Source: Halobellus salinus
GTDB lineage: Archaea > Halobacteriota > Halobacteria > Halobacteriales > Haloferacaceae
Assembly: GCF_014646875.1 (NCBI RefSeq)
Contig: NZ_BMOC01000009.1
Coordinates: forward strand, 1 to 64,000
Length of the DNA: 64,000 bases
Direction of reading: 5' to 3'
Shown: positions 1 to 9,258 of the stretch, piece by piece
Position numbering within the stretch: the first letter of the stretch is position 1
Layout: each line of letters begins with the position of its first letter
The notes under the pieces: model-generated
What the model saw: the letters and a program-made list of their open reading frames with translations, nothing else
What the model was told of the DNA's origin: nothing
Databases searched by the model: none
Translations under genes and position numbers: made by a program

Positions 1-603
1 TCACCGAACCACCAAGGCTAACATCAGATTCCATCGTGTACGGCGGACCGCAGGGGTGGAATCCTCATCTCTTGCGGACTTGAACGTACACCGGACGAGC
101 CCATAAAGGCGTCGGTCCGAGTGTGTTGCCGGCCGAAGCCGGCGTTCAGGTCCGCGCTCGAAAGTTCTTCGACCGGACCGTCCCGGCCGGGCTTCCGCGT
201 ATTATTCCGAATGGCTGGGTAACATAAAACCCCGTCGAACTGTCCCCGCTTCGTTATGCGGTTTCACACCGCGGTCGGTGGGTAGCAAGTCGGTGACACG
301 GCGGGGTCGGAAGCGGTTCAACGCGGTGGGATACGAGCTGCTCCGGAGCGTCAGCCGAGGTGAGAGGAGTGTGGCGCGGCAGGAGGCCGACACGTCATCC
401 CACGCGTTCGACGTGTGGTCGTGCCGGATGATAACCGCGCGGGGACAACTCCTCTCGGCGCGAATAAACCGGTGTCGAACGCCGCCGGCCCTCCGGCGGC
501 GACGGCGTCGGTCTGAGGACGGGAGGCCAGAAGCGATGGCCGTGCTGTGGTCCCGCTACCACCGCCGGAGCGGGAGGTCCGGAGCGTCTCAGGGGGACCG
601 ACG
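1..603. other. Left-edge region without an assignable gene
   Basis: No convincing protein or RNA gene was found. Open frames here are short and arginine/proline-rich, as expected from antisense reading of GC-rich DNA. A short hairpin, GCCGGC-CGAA-GCCGGC, lies at 128-143. On the minus strand an ATG at 34-32 reads MESDVSLGGSV to the window edge and could be the first codons of a leftward gene, but eleven codons are too few to call. The stretch from 240 to 600 looks structured and could hold an uncharacterised RNA, but I could not match it to 7S RNA, RNase P RNA or a tRNA. Confidence 0.4.
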
Positions 604-936
604 CTACGTGTCGGTGTGTTCGATCCGCTGTTTGGAGACATTACCCCGCATAACGCTCGACACGTTGTTTTCCTTCATCCACCCCGGCTTGGTGTTCGGG
701 GCGGTGTCCTCCCACGCCCACGCGTGGTAGATATGAACCCGGTCGGTCCCGCGTTCCAAGAGCCGGATCTCCGTCGGGTCGGCCTCGGCGTCGGATTCCG
801 AGTCGTACGATTCGTACCCATCGAGCCGTCTTGCGGCCTTCAACGCCGCCTGGCGCGGCATCTCACCGGTGAACTGCTTGGTCTTTTCTCCGTCTTCGAG
901 CATCACGAAGTTTCGTTTACCGTCCTCGCGTACCAT
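604..936 (-). CDS. Non-histone chromosomal protein MC1
   Basis: A small architectural DNA-binding protein of the archaeal MC1 family, which bends and compacts DNA. The 110-residue product has the family order: an RNFVMLEDGEK strand near the N-terminus, the FTGEMPRQAALKAARR segment, an IRLLERGTDRVHIYHAW core, and a tryptophan loop ending PGWMKEN. It carries a longer acidic insert (residues about 42-53, DSESDAEADPTE) than methanogen MC1, as expected for a halophile. I chose the ATG at 936 because the MC1 homology begins there; the open frame runs further upstream but over the promoter. It stands alone, with a TATA-like box and a palindrome upstream. The family call is firm. Confidence 0.93.
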   Translation of the reverse strand: MVREDGKRNFVMLEDGEKTKQFTGEMPRQAALKAARRLDGYESYDSESDAEADPTEIRLLERGTDRVHIYHAWAWEDTAPNTKPGWMKENNVSSVMRGNVSKQRIEHTDT

Positions 937-940
937 TGAG

Positions 941-988
941 TGACACCCCTGTGTCAACTCAGCACACAGTTCGACATAAATATATCGG
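941..988 (-). promoter_or_regulatory. MC1 promoter with palindrome
   Basis: Read on the minus strand, a TATA-like stretch (ATATATTTATG, about 974-988) lies roughly 40-50 bases before the MC1 start. Between it and the start is a near-perfect inverted repeat TGACAC-CCCT-GTGTCA (941-956), extended by GAG/CTC with one bulge. From its place it could be an operator or a 5' leader hairpin; which one is inference. Confidence 0.55.
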
Positions 989-1201
989 CAAAACCGGGTG
1001 CGGCGTCGGGGACGACCCGACCGCCCAACGCGCTGCTGTGATCCGGACGGGGCGACCGCCACGCGTCGCCCCGACGCGGCCCCGGCAGGCGCCGTAGCGC
1101 TCAACGGGGCGCACGGCTCCGGAGAGACTCCCGTGACCGCGCCGGGGTATCAAACGACACATATGTATATCGCGCGGCAAATGGTCCCGTAGACACCGCC
1201 G

Positions 1202-1399
1202 ATGGTCCGGAAAAAGAAGCTCTCTCCGAGTGGCGCGAAGGACGAAGACGGCGAGTACCACAACGTCCACGTCAACCTCCACGAGGACGAACTCGCTGTC
1301 GCCGGGATGGACATCGGCGATGAGGTGTTCGTTCGGGTGCGGGACGGAAAGATAATCATCCAGAAGGCCGACACCGACGCGGTCGAACACGACTTCTGA
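1202..1399 (+). CDS. Small AbrB/SpoVT-like protein
   Basis: A 65-residue protein. The middle (GMDIGDEVFVRVRDGKIII) has the beta-strand pattern of a swapped-hairpin AbrB fold, a DNA-binding or antitoxin-like module, preceded by a lysine-rich start (MVRKKKLSPSG). It ends 56 bases before pyrD on the same strand, so the two may be co-transcribed. No toxin gene is adjacent, so I would not call it an antitoxin. A chromosomal regulator is the likelier role, but no target can be named. The coding call is good (acidic, halophilic codon use); the family is inferred from the short motif only. Confidence 0.75.
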   Translation: MVRKKKLSPSGAKDEDGEYHNVHVNLHEDELAVAGMDIGDEVFVRVRDGKIIIQKADTDAVEHDF

Positions 1400-1455
1400 A
1401 CCGCGATGACCGGGAGAACCGAACGATCTGCGATCGACCGGACGGCGGGTGGCCC

Positions 1456-2535
1456 GTGGGGGACAGGCACCGCGTGATCCGCGCCGCGTACCGCGCGCTC
1501 CGGCCGGCGCTGTTCTCCGTGCCCGCCGAGACCGCCCACCGGACGGTCCACGCGGGGTTGCGGGCGGTCCAACACACCCCGGTCGAGGATCTGCTCTCCG
1601 GCCGCTTCACGCGCGACAACGACCGACTCGCGGTCGAGGCCTTCGGGCAATCCTTCCCGAACCCAGTCGGTGTTGCGGCCGGCTTCGACAAGAACGCCGA
1701 ACTCCCCGCAGCGCTCTCCGCGCTCGGGTTCGGCCACGTCGAGGTCGGCGGCGTCACCGCCGACCCACAGCCCGGCAACCCCCGTCCGCGGATGTTCCGG
1801 CTTGCTGAGGACCGGGGCCTCGTCAACCGGATGGGGCTGAACAACGAGGGCGCGGCGGCGGTCGGCGACCGTCTCCGGACCGCACCCGACCCCGGAGTCC
1901 CGGTCGGCGTCAACATCGCGCTCTCGGAGTCCGTCGCCGCCGCCGACGCCCCCGCGGACTACCGCAAAACCTACCAACACATCGGTGACGCCGCCGACTA
2001 CGTCGCGGTAAACGTCTCGTGTCCGAACAGCGAGGGCGTCCGCGACCTCCAGAACCGTGCCTCCCTGGAGGCGATCCTCGGGGGACTGGTCGACGCCGGC
2101 GCCTCGCCGCTCCTGGTGAAGCTCTCGCCGGACCTTCCTGGCCCAGCGATCGAGGAGGCGCTTGCCGTCGTCGACGACTACGACCTCGACGGCGTGATCG
2201 CGGTCAACACCACCACCGACCGCCCCGAAGGACTGGCAGACCCGACCCGGGCCGAGCGGGGCGGTCTCTCCGGCGCACCCATCGAGGATCGCGCCACAGA
2301 GACGGTCCGGTTCGTGGCCGAGCGGGTTGATGTCCCCGTGATCGGCGTCGGCGGCGTCTCCGATGCGACGGGAGCGTACGCGAAGATCCGTGCCGGGGCG
2401 AGCCTGGTGCAGCTGTACACCGGCTTGGTCTACGAGGGGCCGACGCTCGCCCGCGACATCAACGACGGGCTCGTAGACATGCTGGAGCGGGACGGCTTCG
2501 ACAGCGTCGACGACGCCGTCGGCGCCGACCTGTAG
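1456..2535 (+). CDS. pyrD: Dihydroorotate dehydrogenase, quinone type
   Basis: Oxidises dihydroorotate to orotate in pyrimidine synthesis. The 359-residue product is the class 2 (membrane-associated, quinone-using) type: an N-terminal helical segment (RAAYRALRPALFSVPAE) precedes the FMN barrel, with NPVGVAAGFDKNAE near residue 70 and GVTADPQPGNPRPRMFRL after it. The active-site region is VNVSCPNSEGVRDLQ; the serine after NV is the class 2 catalytic base position. The C-terminal phosphate-binding part is VIGVGGVSDATGAY followed by GASLVQLYTGLVYEGP. The start is GTG at 1456, the first codon that gives a family-like N-terminus. It converges on valS with a 33-base gap. Confidence 0.95.
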   Translation: MGDRHRVIRAAYRALRPALFSVPAETAHRTVHAGLRAVQHTPVEDLLSGRFTRDNDRLAVEAFGQSFPNPVGVAAGFDKNAELPAALSALGFGHVEVGGVTADPQPGNPRPRMFRLAEDRGLVNRMGLNNEGAAAVGDRLRTAPDPGVPVGVNIALSESVAAADAPADYRKTYQHIGDAADYVAVNVSCPNSEGVRDLQNRASLEAILGGLVDAGASPLLVKLSPDLPGPAIEEALAVVDDYDLDGVIAVNTTTDRPEGLADPTRAERGGLSGAPIEDRATETVRFVAERVDVPVIGVGGVSDATGAYAKIRAGASLVQLYTGLVYEGPTLARDINDGLVDMLERDGFDSVDDAVGADL

Positions 2536-2568
2536 CGCAGGGGAAGAAACGAGAGGCAGCGCGGCGCG

Positions 2569-5202
2569 CTACGCCTCGCGGTGAACGATCACGACCGCGT
2601 CGTCGGACTCGATCATCTCGCCGTCGCCGGTGTACTGTCGCTCTTTTTCGATCTCGAACATGTCCGCGTTGAGTTCGGCGCCCGCGGCGTGGAGCACACC
2701 GTCAACGACCTCGTACTCGCCGGCCTCGATCCCGGCCTCGATGTCGGGCACCTGGCTGCCGAACTCGGGACCAACAAGCGAGTAGTCGAGGTCGACGCCG
2801 GTCACAACCGACTCAACTTCGGGCCGGGTCCGGAGTGCGTTGAGTTCTTCGACGTGCATCACCCCGGAGATGTCGGCCTCGAAGCCGGAGATGTCGCCCC
2901 ACACGTCAACGCGGTCGAGAGGTTCGTTCATCGGAAGTTGGTCCTCGCTTTTGTACTTCCGGAGCGCGCCCACGACCGCCATCGCGGTCTCGCCGGCCGC
3001 GAAGTCGGCGTCGATCCCGAGCGGGTCGGGCCACCCGCTCGTGTGCACACTCTCCTCCCCGTGCATATCGTGCCACAGTTCCTCGGTGACGTGTGCGAGA
3101 GTCGGCGAGAACAGCTTCAGGAACCGCCGATGGGCGAGCTGCAGGGTGTACGCCGCCGAGTCGGCCGCGGCGTCGCCGTCGCCGCCCGCGCGGATCCGCT
3201 GTTTGGCGATCTCCAAGTAGTCGTCACAGAAGGTGTGCCAGAAGAACCCCCGTAGCTCGTCGCGGGCCTTCGAGAACTCTCGGCTCTCGAACCAGCCGGT
3301 GAGCCGCTCGATCTCCCGGTCCAGCGACGCCAGCAGCCACCGATCGAGTTCGGTCAGGTCGTGGTGGTCGACTGCGTCGGGGGCGGGCGCCTCAGCGGTG
3401 AGGCTCTCGACGAGTTTCGACGCGTTCCACAGCTTCTGGAGGAGTTTCTCGCCCGCCCGGAGCCCCTTCTCGGAGTACGGGAGGTCGTCGCCCACCGCCG
3501 ACCCCGCCGCCCAGTAGCGCGCGGCGTCGACCGGGAATTCCGAGACCACCTCGTCGGGGTCAACGACGTTGCCCTTTGATTTCGACATCTTCTCCCGATT
3601 CTCGTCGAGCACCATCCCGTTGATCATGACGCTGTCGAACGGCACCTCGCCGGTGTGCTCGTAGCATTTCACGACCGTATGGAACAGCCAAAACGAAATG
3701 ATGTCGTGGCCCTGCGGCCGGAGGTCGAACTGGTAGAGTTCGGGGTTCTCGAACGTGAATTCTTCCGCCCCCTCGTCCCAGTCCCACCCGGCGTTGATCA
3801 GCGGCGTCAACGACGAGGTCGCCCACGTGTCGAAGACGTCGTCCTCCGGAACGAACTCGTCGTGGCCACACTCCGGGCAGGTCCCGACCGGCGGGTCGTC
3901 CACGAGTGGGTCCACCGGGAGGTCGGCCTTGTCGGCAACGACGACCTCGTCACAGGCGTCGCAGTACCACACCGGAAACGGGATGCCCGACGACCGCTGC
4001 CGGGAGATGGCCCAGTCCCACTGGAGCCCCTCGATCCAGTTCCGATAGCGAGTAAACATCTTGTCGGGGTACCAGTCCATCTCCCGACCCGCCGCGAGAT
4101 ACTCGTCGGTCTTGTCGAGGAGTTCGACGTACCACTGCTCTTTCACCAGGAACTCCACTCCAGTGCCACATCGTTCGTGGACGTTGACGGTGTGGGTGAT
4201 CTCCCACCGGTCTAAGAGCGCGCCGGTTTCGTCGAGATCTTCGACAATCGCCTCGCCGGCCTCGTCGGCCGAAAGCTCCTCATACTCGCCGGCAACCTCG
4301 GTCAGCGTCCCCGACTCGTCGATCGCGATCCGGAGGTCGAGGTCGTGGGCCTGGTACCACTCGATGTCGGTCTGATCGCCGAAGGTACAACACATCACGA
4401 TCCCGGAGCCGGTCTCCATATCGACTCGGTCGTCTTCGATGATGGGAACGTCCTGCCCGAACAGCGGCACTTCGGCTCGCTCGCCGACGAGGTACTGGTT
4501 TTCGTCGTCGTCGGGGTGGACGAACACCGCGACACACGCCGGCAGGAGCTCCGGTCGGGTCGTGGAGATGGTGAACGTCTCCTCGCGACCCGCAATCGAA
4601 AACGCGATGTCGTGGAAGTGGCTCGGTTGCTCGTCGTCCTCGGTTTCGACCTGCGAGATCGCGGTTTCGCACTCCGGACACCAGATCGCGGGCGCGCGCT
4701 GGCGGTACTCTCTACCCTGGTCGTAGAGGTCGACAAAGGAGAGCTGGGAGACCCGCGTGACCTCGGGGGAGATGGTCTGGTAGGTCTGCTCCCAGTCAAT
4801 GGAGATCCCGAGACGCTGCATCTTCTCGGTGAACTCCGCCTCGTAGCGGTCACAGACCTCCCGGGTCATCTCCTGGAACTCCCGGCGGCCGTACTCTTGG
4901 TGCCGGACGCCGAGTTCGTCCTCCGCGAGCCGCTCGGAGGCGATCCCGTTGTCGTCGTACCCGAACGGGAAGTAGACGTCCTCGCCGCGCATGCGGTTGA
5001 ACCGAGCGACGAAGTCCTGGAGGGTGAAGCCGTAGACGTGGCCCCAGTGGAGGCTCCCCGATACTGTCGGCGGCGGCGAGTCGATCGAAAAGGCGGTGTC
5101 GGGGTCGGCTGCGTCGCCGTTGTAGGCGTAGCGGTTCGCCTCGACCCACCGGTCCTGCCACTTCGCCTCGACGGTCTCGGGGTCGTAGTCTCCGCTCGGC
5201 AT
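2569..5202 (-). CDS. valS: Valine--tRNA ligase
   Basis: Charges tRNA-Val. At 877 residues it is the usual length for an archaeal ValRS. The class I signature HWGH is at residues 52-55 (SGSLHWGHVYG) and KMSKSKGN lies near 537-544. Between them is the CP1 editing domain (FTISTTRPELLPACVAVFVHP, then GSGIVMCCTFGDQTD). Zinc-type CxxC pairs occur in the catalytic domain (WCPECET, and CDACDE...CPECGH). The anticodon-binding helical domain follows. It is transcribed alone; the next genes are pheT-pheS, also leftward, after a 218-base gap in which I see no tRNA or other gene. Confidence 0.96.
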   Translation of the reverse strand: MPSGDYDPETVEAKWQDRWVEANRYAYNGDAADPDTAFSIDSPPPTVSGSLHWGHVYGFTLQDFVARFNRMRGEDVYFPFGYDDNGIASERLAEDELGVRHQEYGRREFQEMTREVCDRYEAEFTEKMQRLGISIDWEQTYQTISPEVTRVSQLSFVDLYDQGREYRQRAPAIWCPECETAISQVETEDDEQPSHFHDIAFSIAGREETFTISTTRPELLPACVAVFVHPDDDENQYLVGERAEVPLFGQDVPIIEDDRVDMETGSGIVMCCTFGDQTDIEWYQAHDLDLRIAIDESGTLTEVAGEYEELSADEAGEAIVEDLDETGALLDRWEITHTVNVHERCGTGVEFLVKEQWYVELLDKTDEYLAAGREMDWYPDKMFTRYRNWIEGLQWDWAISRQRSSGIPFPVWYCDACDEVVVADKADLPVDPLVDDPPVGTCPECGHDEFVPEDDVFDTWATSSLTPLINAGWDWDEGAEEFTFENPELYQFDLRPQGHDIISFWLFHTVVKCYEHTGEVPFDSVMINGMVLDENREKMSKSKGNVVDPDEVVSEFPVDAARYWAAGSAVGDDLPYSEKGLRAGEKLLQKLWNASKLVESLTAEAPAPDAVDHHDLTELDRWLLASLDREIERLTGWFESREFSKARDELRGFFWHTFCDDYLEIAKQRIRAGGDGDAAADSAAYTLQLAHRRFLKLFSPTLAHVTEELWHDMHGEESVHTSGWPDPLGIDADFAAGETAMAVVGALRKYKSEDQLPMNEPLDRVDVWGDISGFEADISGVMHVEELNALRTRPEVESVVTGVDLDYSLVGPEFGSQVPDIEAGIEAGEYEVVDGVLHAAGAELNADMFEIEKERQYTGDGEMIESDDAVVIVHREA

Positions 5203-5420
5203 TCTCGGGCGAAGATACCGGCCGGCGGGCTGTTAAGTGGCTCGATTGGCGGGCCGAGGCGGTAGGCAGAGCGACGTCGAAGCGCCGATCGGCGTATGCG
5301 GAGACCGTTGTTTGAGCGTACGCCGGCCGGATAGCCGCCAGCGGGTGGGAATGGAAGGGGGGCTTCCAGGACGGTCACGCTTCCGTCCCCACCAGTTCCG
5401 GATCTAACGGGACAGTATGC

Positions 5421-7196
5421 CTACTCTTCGCCCAACGCCGACAGCTCGAACTCGAAGCCCGCGACCGGGAGTTCCAGGTCGTGTTCCACCAGAACCGCGG
5501 GGTGGATCTCGCCCACGACGCCGACCGCCTCGCCGTCGATCACGACCGACGCCGCGCGACCGTCGATGAACGAGGGGTGTGCGGTCGGCGGCGTCTCCAA
5601 CTTCACCCCGAAGCTCCGGCAGAGCGCCTGGAGTCTGGCTTTGGCGTCCTCGTAGGTGGCGTCGGTGCGGGCGAGCACGCCCGTGACGTGTCTTGATTCG
5701 GCCACGCGGGTGTTGACCGAGTCGTCGCGCTCGGCCACGAACCCGACCTCCGCGAGGTCCTGGGGGTACGCACGATGGGTGTTGTTCTCGAGCACCATCA
5801 CCAGGGATGGAAGCGCCCACGGCCGCAGGATGGTGTAGTCCTCACTGTACGGCTCGGTGATCTCGACGGGGTCGCCGCCGCCGAGGACGTCGGCCCCGGG
5901 TTCGACGTGCATCCGGTCGTGGACCTCCCCCCGGGAGGTCATGTGGAAGTTCAGCAGATCCTCGAACCCGAGTCCGGTCAGAACGTTCCGGGTTACGGCC
6001 TCCAGCCGCGAGCGCTCGTGTCGGCCACCAACAGTTCCGACGTCGGGGTAGCGCGGTTCGAGTTCGTCGAACCCGTACGCGCGGCCGACGTCGTCGACGA
6101 GATCCAGCGGGTGGAGCACGTCGACGCGGTACGGCGGGATCGACACGTCGTAGGTGGTGTCGGCGTCCCCATCGCCGCTTTCGGCCTCGTCGTCGCCTGC
6201 GTCGCCGTCGGCGACGACGGCATCCAGTCCCGACCGCTCGAAGAGGTCGATCACGTCGCGCGCCTTCAGATCGACGCCCAGCATCGTCTCGATCCGGTCG
6301 TGGGAGACGGATTTGCTCCGGACCTCGAAGTCGGGGCGCCGGAGCGTCCGGCCGCCGGCGTCGCTACCGCCCTCGTACGCAATCTCGACGTCCTCGATGG
6401 TCGCGCCGCGGGCCGACAGTGCGTAGCAGATGATCGCACACATCCGGTCGATGGTCCACTGGTCGGTGCCGGTGAGTTCGATCAGGAGTTCCCGTGAATC
6501 GGTCGAGACCTCGGTGCGACGGCCGTTGATCACCGGTGGGAACGAGAACAGCCCGAGTTCGTCGTAGATCGCGGGAGCCCGGTCGTAGTCGGCGACGAGG
6601 TCGGCGTAGGTCCGGCCCGTGGAGTGCTCGTGGAGGACCTCCGCGGGAGTCAGTTCGCGATCGCTGTCGAGGGGGACGAAGGTGTCGCCGTCGGGGGCGA
6701 CCCCGGTATAGGTGATAGAGTTGCCGTCGCTGTCCTCCGAGAGGGTGTCGCCCTTGATCGAGAGCAGGTCGTGGATACCGATCGCGCCCTTCGCGCGCTT
6801 CCGCCCCATCGTCGCGTGGAGTTTCTCCTGCAACTGGATCAGCGACTCCAAGGCCGCGTCGTCGAGGTCGACTCCGCGGACGATCGCGCCGGTGACGTAC
6901 GGTCGCTCGTCGGGCACGTCGCCATCGACCACGAACGTGAAGTCGGGGTCGTTGGTGTCGGGCACGCGGACACCGCGGTCGTCGCCGTACTGATATCTGA
7001 GGGATCGGGCAACGCCCTCCACCGACAGGCGGTCGAGCCGGTCGGGACCGAACTCGAACCGGAGCAGACCGTCGTCGGTCTCGCCCTCGAACTCGAGGCC
7101 GAGTCCGAACAGGTCATCTTTCAGATCATCGTCGCTTTTCTCGTCGTGGCCGGTCAGGTCCCGCAGCTCGTCGGGATCGATGTCGACGACGGGCAT
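5421..7196 (-). CDS. pheT: Phenylalanine--tRNA ligase beta subunit
   Basis: Beta subunit of the heterotetrameric PheRS. The 591-residue protein has the archaeal arrangement: N-terminal domain (MPVVDIDPDELRDLTG), B3/B4 editing region (around EKLHATMGRKRAKGAIGIHD and the DRELTPAEVLHEH stretch), B5 domain, and a catalytic-like core ending in the FEFELSALGEE tail. The start ATG at 7196 overlaps the pheS stop by one base (ATGA arrangement), which fixes both ends and shows translational coupling. The open frame extends upstream of this start only as antisense-like arginine-rich sequence inside pheS. Confidence 0.95.
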   Translation of the reverse strand: MPVVDIDPDELRDLTGHDEKSDDDLKDDLFGLGLEFEGETDDGLLRFEFGPDRLDRLSVEGVARSLRYQYGDDRGVRVPDTNDPDFTFVVDGDVPDERPYVTGAIVRGVDLDDAALESLIQLQEKLHATMGRKRAKGAIGIHDLLSIKGDTLSEDSDGNSITYTGVAPDGDTFVPLDSDRELTPAEVLHEHSTGRTYADLVADYDRAPAIYDELGLFSFPPVINGRRTEVSTDSRELLIELTGTDQWTIDRMCAIICYALSARGATIEDVEIAYEGGSDAGGRTLRRPDFEVRSKSVSHDRIETMLGVDLKARDVIDLFERSGLDAVVADGDAGDDEAESGDGDADTTYDVSIPPYRVDVLHPLDLVDDVGRAYGFDELEPRYPDVGTVGGRHERSRLEAVTRNVLTGLGFEDLLNFHMTSRGEVHDRMHVEPGADVLGGGDPVEITEPYSEDYTILRPWALPSLVMVLENNTHRAYPQDLAEVGFVAERDDSVNTRVAESRHVTGVLARTDATYEDAKARLQALCRSFGVKLETPPTAHPSFIDGRAASVVIDGEAVGVVGEIHPAVLVEHDLELPVAGFEFELSALGEE

Positions 7197-8719
7197 CAGT
7201 AGGTCACCTCCGCGCCGCGGAGGAACTCGAGATCCGCAAGCGTCCCGTGCAGGTCGCGGATGTCCTCTGTGCCGGTGGTGAGCATCGCGAGCCGCTCCAA
7301 CGCCAGCCCCCACGCCATCACGTCGTGGTCGACGCCGAGGGGGTCCAACACCTCGTCGCGGAACATCCCGGAGTTGCCGATCTCGATGAGTTCTCCGGTC
7401 GTGGGGTGGCGGCCGAACAGCTCGAACGACGGCTCGGTGTAGGGGTTGTAGTGCGGTTTGAACTGGATGTCGGTGATCCCGAACTGCTCGTAGAACTCCA
7501 CGAACGTCCCCATCAGATCGCGCACGGAGAGGTCCTCCGCCATCACCCACCCCTCGATCTGGAAGAATTCGAGTAGATGGGTCGCGTCCAGCGTGTCGTT
7601 GCGGTAGACCTTCTCCACCGAGAAGAACCGCCGCGGCGGGTCGAGGTCGCCCACCCGTTCGCCCGAGAGGTACCGCATCGACAGCGACGTGGTGTGGCCG
7701 CGGAGCGCAACTGCGCGGGCGAACTCCTCGGACCACGGGGAGTGGTAGCCGTCGCCGTCTGCCCCGACACCCTCGCGGTGGGCGGACTCAACGCGGTCGA
7801 CCAGGTCCGCGGGGAGGTCGTCGATCGGCGGGGTGTCCAGAGCGAACCGGTCCCAGTGGGTCCGCGCGGGGTGGTCCTGGGGCATGAACAGGCAGTCGTT
7901 GATCCAGAAGTCCGCGTCGGCGTGGGGGCCGTCCATCTCCTGAAAGCCCATCCCCACGAGCACGTCCGTCACGCGTTCGGCGGCCTGTCTGAGGACGTGG
8001 GTGGTGCCGCCCTGAACCGCAGGCGCGTCGGCCTCAACGTTGTAGTCGGCGAACTCGACGTCTTCCCACTCCCCGGATGTCAGGAGTTCGGGGGTCAGCC
8101 GGTCGACCGTCTCAGCAGTTTCGACGCCCTCCATCAGTGCCGTCACGCCCGCGTCGGTGAGCGTGGCCGATCGCTCGGTCCGGTCGCGGCGCGCCGCGAG
8201 GTTCCGGGAGACCAGCCGGTCGAGCACCTCGTTGTCGACAGTATCGACGGCCTCGTCCGCGACGAGGGCGGCGAGCGCGTCGGCCTCGGGGTCGGCCTCG
8301 GGGTCGGCCTCGGGGTCCACCGAGAGGTCGCCGCTGTCGATGTTGCCATACCCTTTCCGGCCGAAATTCGCCAGCGCAATGTCGACCGCGTCGCCGGCGA
8401 GGTCGGCCGCGCCGATGACCTGGCCCATCGAGACCGCGTCCTCGTCGGCGCTGGCGCCGGCGCCGGCGCCGACCGCCGCGCGGTAGAGCCGGGTCTCCGG
8501 CAGCCCCGAATCGACGTACGTCCGTCCCTCGTCGGTGGGTTCGTACTCGACGGTCTCGCGTTCGGCCACCTCGAGCAGGCCCTCGTCCCGCAGCTCGAAG
8601 ACGGCCCGCGTGGCGGCCTCGGGTTCGAGTTCCGCCGCCGCGGCGAGTCGGTCGATCGGCGTTTCCTCAGTCGCGCTCGCGGCGTTCAAAACCGCGACCT
8701 GTGGTTCGGGGAGTTGCAT
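7196..8719 (-). CDS. pheS: Phenylalanine--tRNA ligase alpha subunit
   Basis: Catalytic subunit of PheRS, first gene of a pheS-pheT operon. Its 507 residues begin MQLPEPQVAVLNAA. The N-terminal half is a winged-helix region for tRNA binding; the C-terminal half holds class II motifs: RRFFSVEKVYRNDTLDATH (motif 2 region), then GRHPTTGELIEIGNSGMF and VMAWGLALERLAML (motif 3). Between the halves is a small acidic repeat, PEAD three times, encoded by a 12-base unit repeated three times at 8281-8316. That looks like replication slippage inside a tolerant loop. The ATG at 8719 is preferred over the long upstream frame, which overlaps the neighbour's promoter. Confidence 0.95.
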   Translation of the reverse strand: MQLPEPQVAVLNAASATEETPIDRLAAAAELEPEAATRAVFELRDEGLLEVAERETVEYEPTDEGRTYVDSGLPETRLYRAAVGAGAGASADEDAVSMGQVIGAADLAGDAVDIALANFGRKGYGNIDSGDLSVDPEADPEADPEADALAALVADEAVDTVDNEVLDRLVSRNLAARRDRTERSATLTDAGVTALMEGVETAETVDRLTPELLTSGEWEDVEFADYNVEADAPAVQGGTTHVLRQAAERVTDVLVGMGFQEMDGPHADADFWINDCLFMPQDHPARTHWDRFALDTPPIDDLPADLVDRVESAHREGVGADGDGYHSPWSEEFARAVALRGHTTSLSMRYLSGERVGDLDPPRRFFSVEKVYRNDTLDATHLLEFFQIEGWVMAEDLSVRDLMGTFVEFYEQFGITDIQFKPHYNPYTEPSFELFGRHPTTGELIEIGNSGMFRDEVLDPLGVDHDVMAWGLALERLAMLTTGTEDIRDLHGTLADLEFLRGAEVTY

Positions 8720-8838
8720 TCTGTGATGTGTCCAGTGATGTCGGTCGTTGTGAGGGCTACCGGCCGGCCGGAAGTTAGGGGTTCCGAAGAGTGGGCGGCG
8801 AGTTCGGGGCAGCGACCCCCGACGTATCCGAGCACAGA

Positions 8839-8845
8839 GTTTTAT
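8839..8845 (+). promoter_or_regulatory. TATA box of amphi-Trp gene
   Basis: The AGTTTTATG stretch lies about 28 bases before the ATG at 8870. This is the spacing expected for a leaderless haloarchaeal transcript. Confidence 0.5.
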
Positions 8846-8869
8846 GACCGACCGGGCCGTCGTGTGCGT

Positions 8870-9157
8870 ATGCCCGAAGACGTCCTTTTCGACTCGGAGA
8901 ACAGACAGAGCCGAGCCGAGGTCGCGTCCTACTTGCGAACGTTCGCGGACAAACTCGACGGCGACGGCCCGATCACCCTGACCGCGGGCGGGCAGTCGGT
9001 GACGATCGATCCCCCGGAACAGCCCACGTTCGAGGTGAAAGCCGAACGCGAGGGACCCGCGGACGCGCCGGGCGAACTGAGCGTCGAGTTCGAGATCGAG
9101 TGGGACGAAGAGCAGAGCGGGGAGAGTGCAGAGAGCAGCGAACTCTCGATCGAGTAG
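8870..9157 (+). CDS. Amphi-Trp domain protein
   Basis: A 95-residue haloarchaeal protein with the amphi-Trp domain: SRAEVASYLRTFADKLD, then the alternating strand segment ITLTAGGQSVTIDPP, and the closing strand LSVEFEIEWDEE with its signature tryptophan, followed by an acidic tail. The biochemical role of the family is not known to me; members are small soluble proteins found in many haloarchaea. It is monocistronic, with its own TATA box upstream and a T-run plus hairpin immediately after the stop. The family call rests on the motif order. Confidence 0.85.
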   Translation: MPEDVLFDSENRQSRAEVASYLRTFADKLDGDGPITLTAGGQSVTIDPPEQPTFEVKAEREGPADAPGELSVEFEIEWDEEQSGESAESSELSIE

Positions 9158-9168
9158 TCCCACCCACC

Positions 9169-9203
9169 TTTTTTATTGCGTCGGGTGCGCCTGCGGCGCA
9201 CCC
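9169..9203 (+). terminator. T-run and hairpin after amphi-Trp gene
   Basis: A run CCTTTTTTATTG (about 9167-9178) just after the stop is the usual archaeal termination signal. It is followed by a perfect inverted repeat GGGTGCGCC-TGC-GGCGCACCC (9183-9203). The repeat also sits where the 5' end of the next gene would be expected. Confidence 0.6.
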
Positions 9204-9258
9204 CTCCGCGTGGGCGGCGTACCGGGAACTTAATTGGCAACTCTCTGAACTGGCGTTC

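Noticed and set aside
1-34. Possible start of a leftward gene (MESDVSLGGSV)
   Set aside because: Only eleven codons are visible and no clear TATA box precedes it; too little to call.
1202-1399. AbrB-like protein as antitoxin of a toxin-antitoxin pair
   Set aside because: No toxin-sized frame overlaps or adjoins it; the neighbour is pyrD.
4345-5265. 306-residue open frame antisense to valS
   Set aside because: Arginine/valine-rich mirror of the valS reading frame; valS has complete class I motifs.
5203-5420. tRNA gene between pheT and valS
   Set aside because: No cloverleaf or TpsiC-like GTTCGAATC motif found on either strand.
7577-8869. Long open frame upstream of the amphi-Trp domain
   Set aside because: Antisense to pheS; only the last 95 residues show a real domain, with their own TATA box and ATG.
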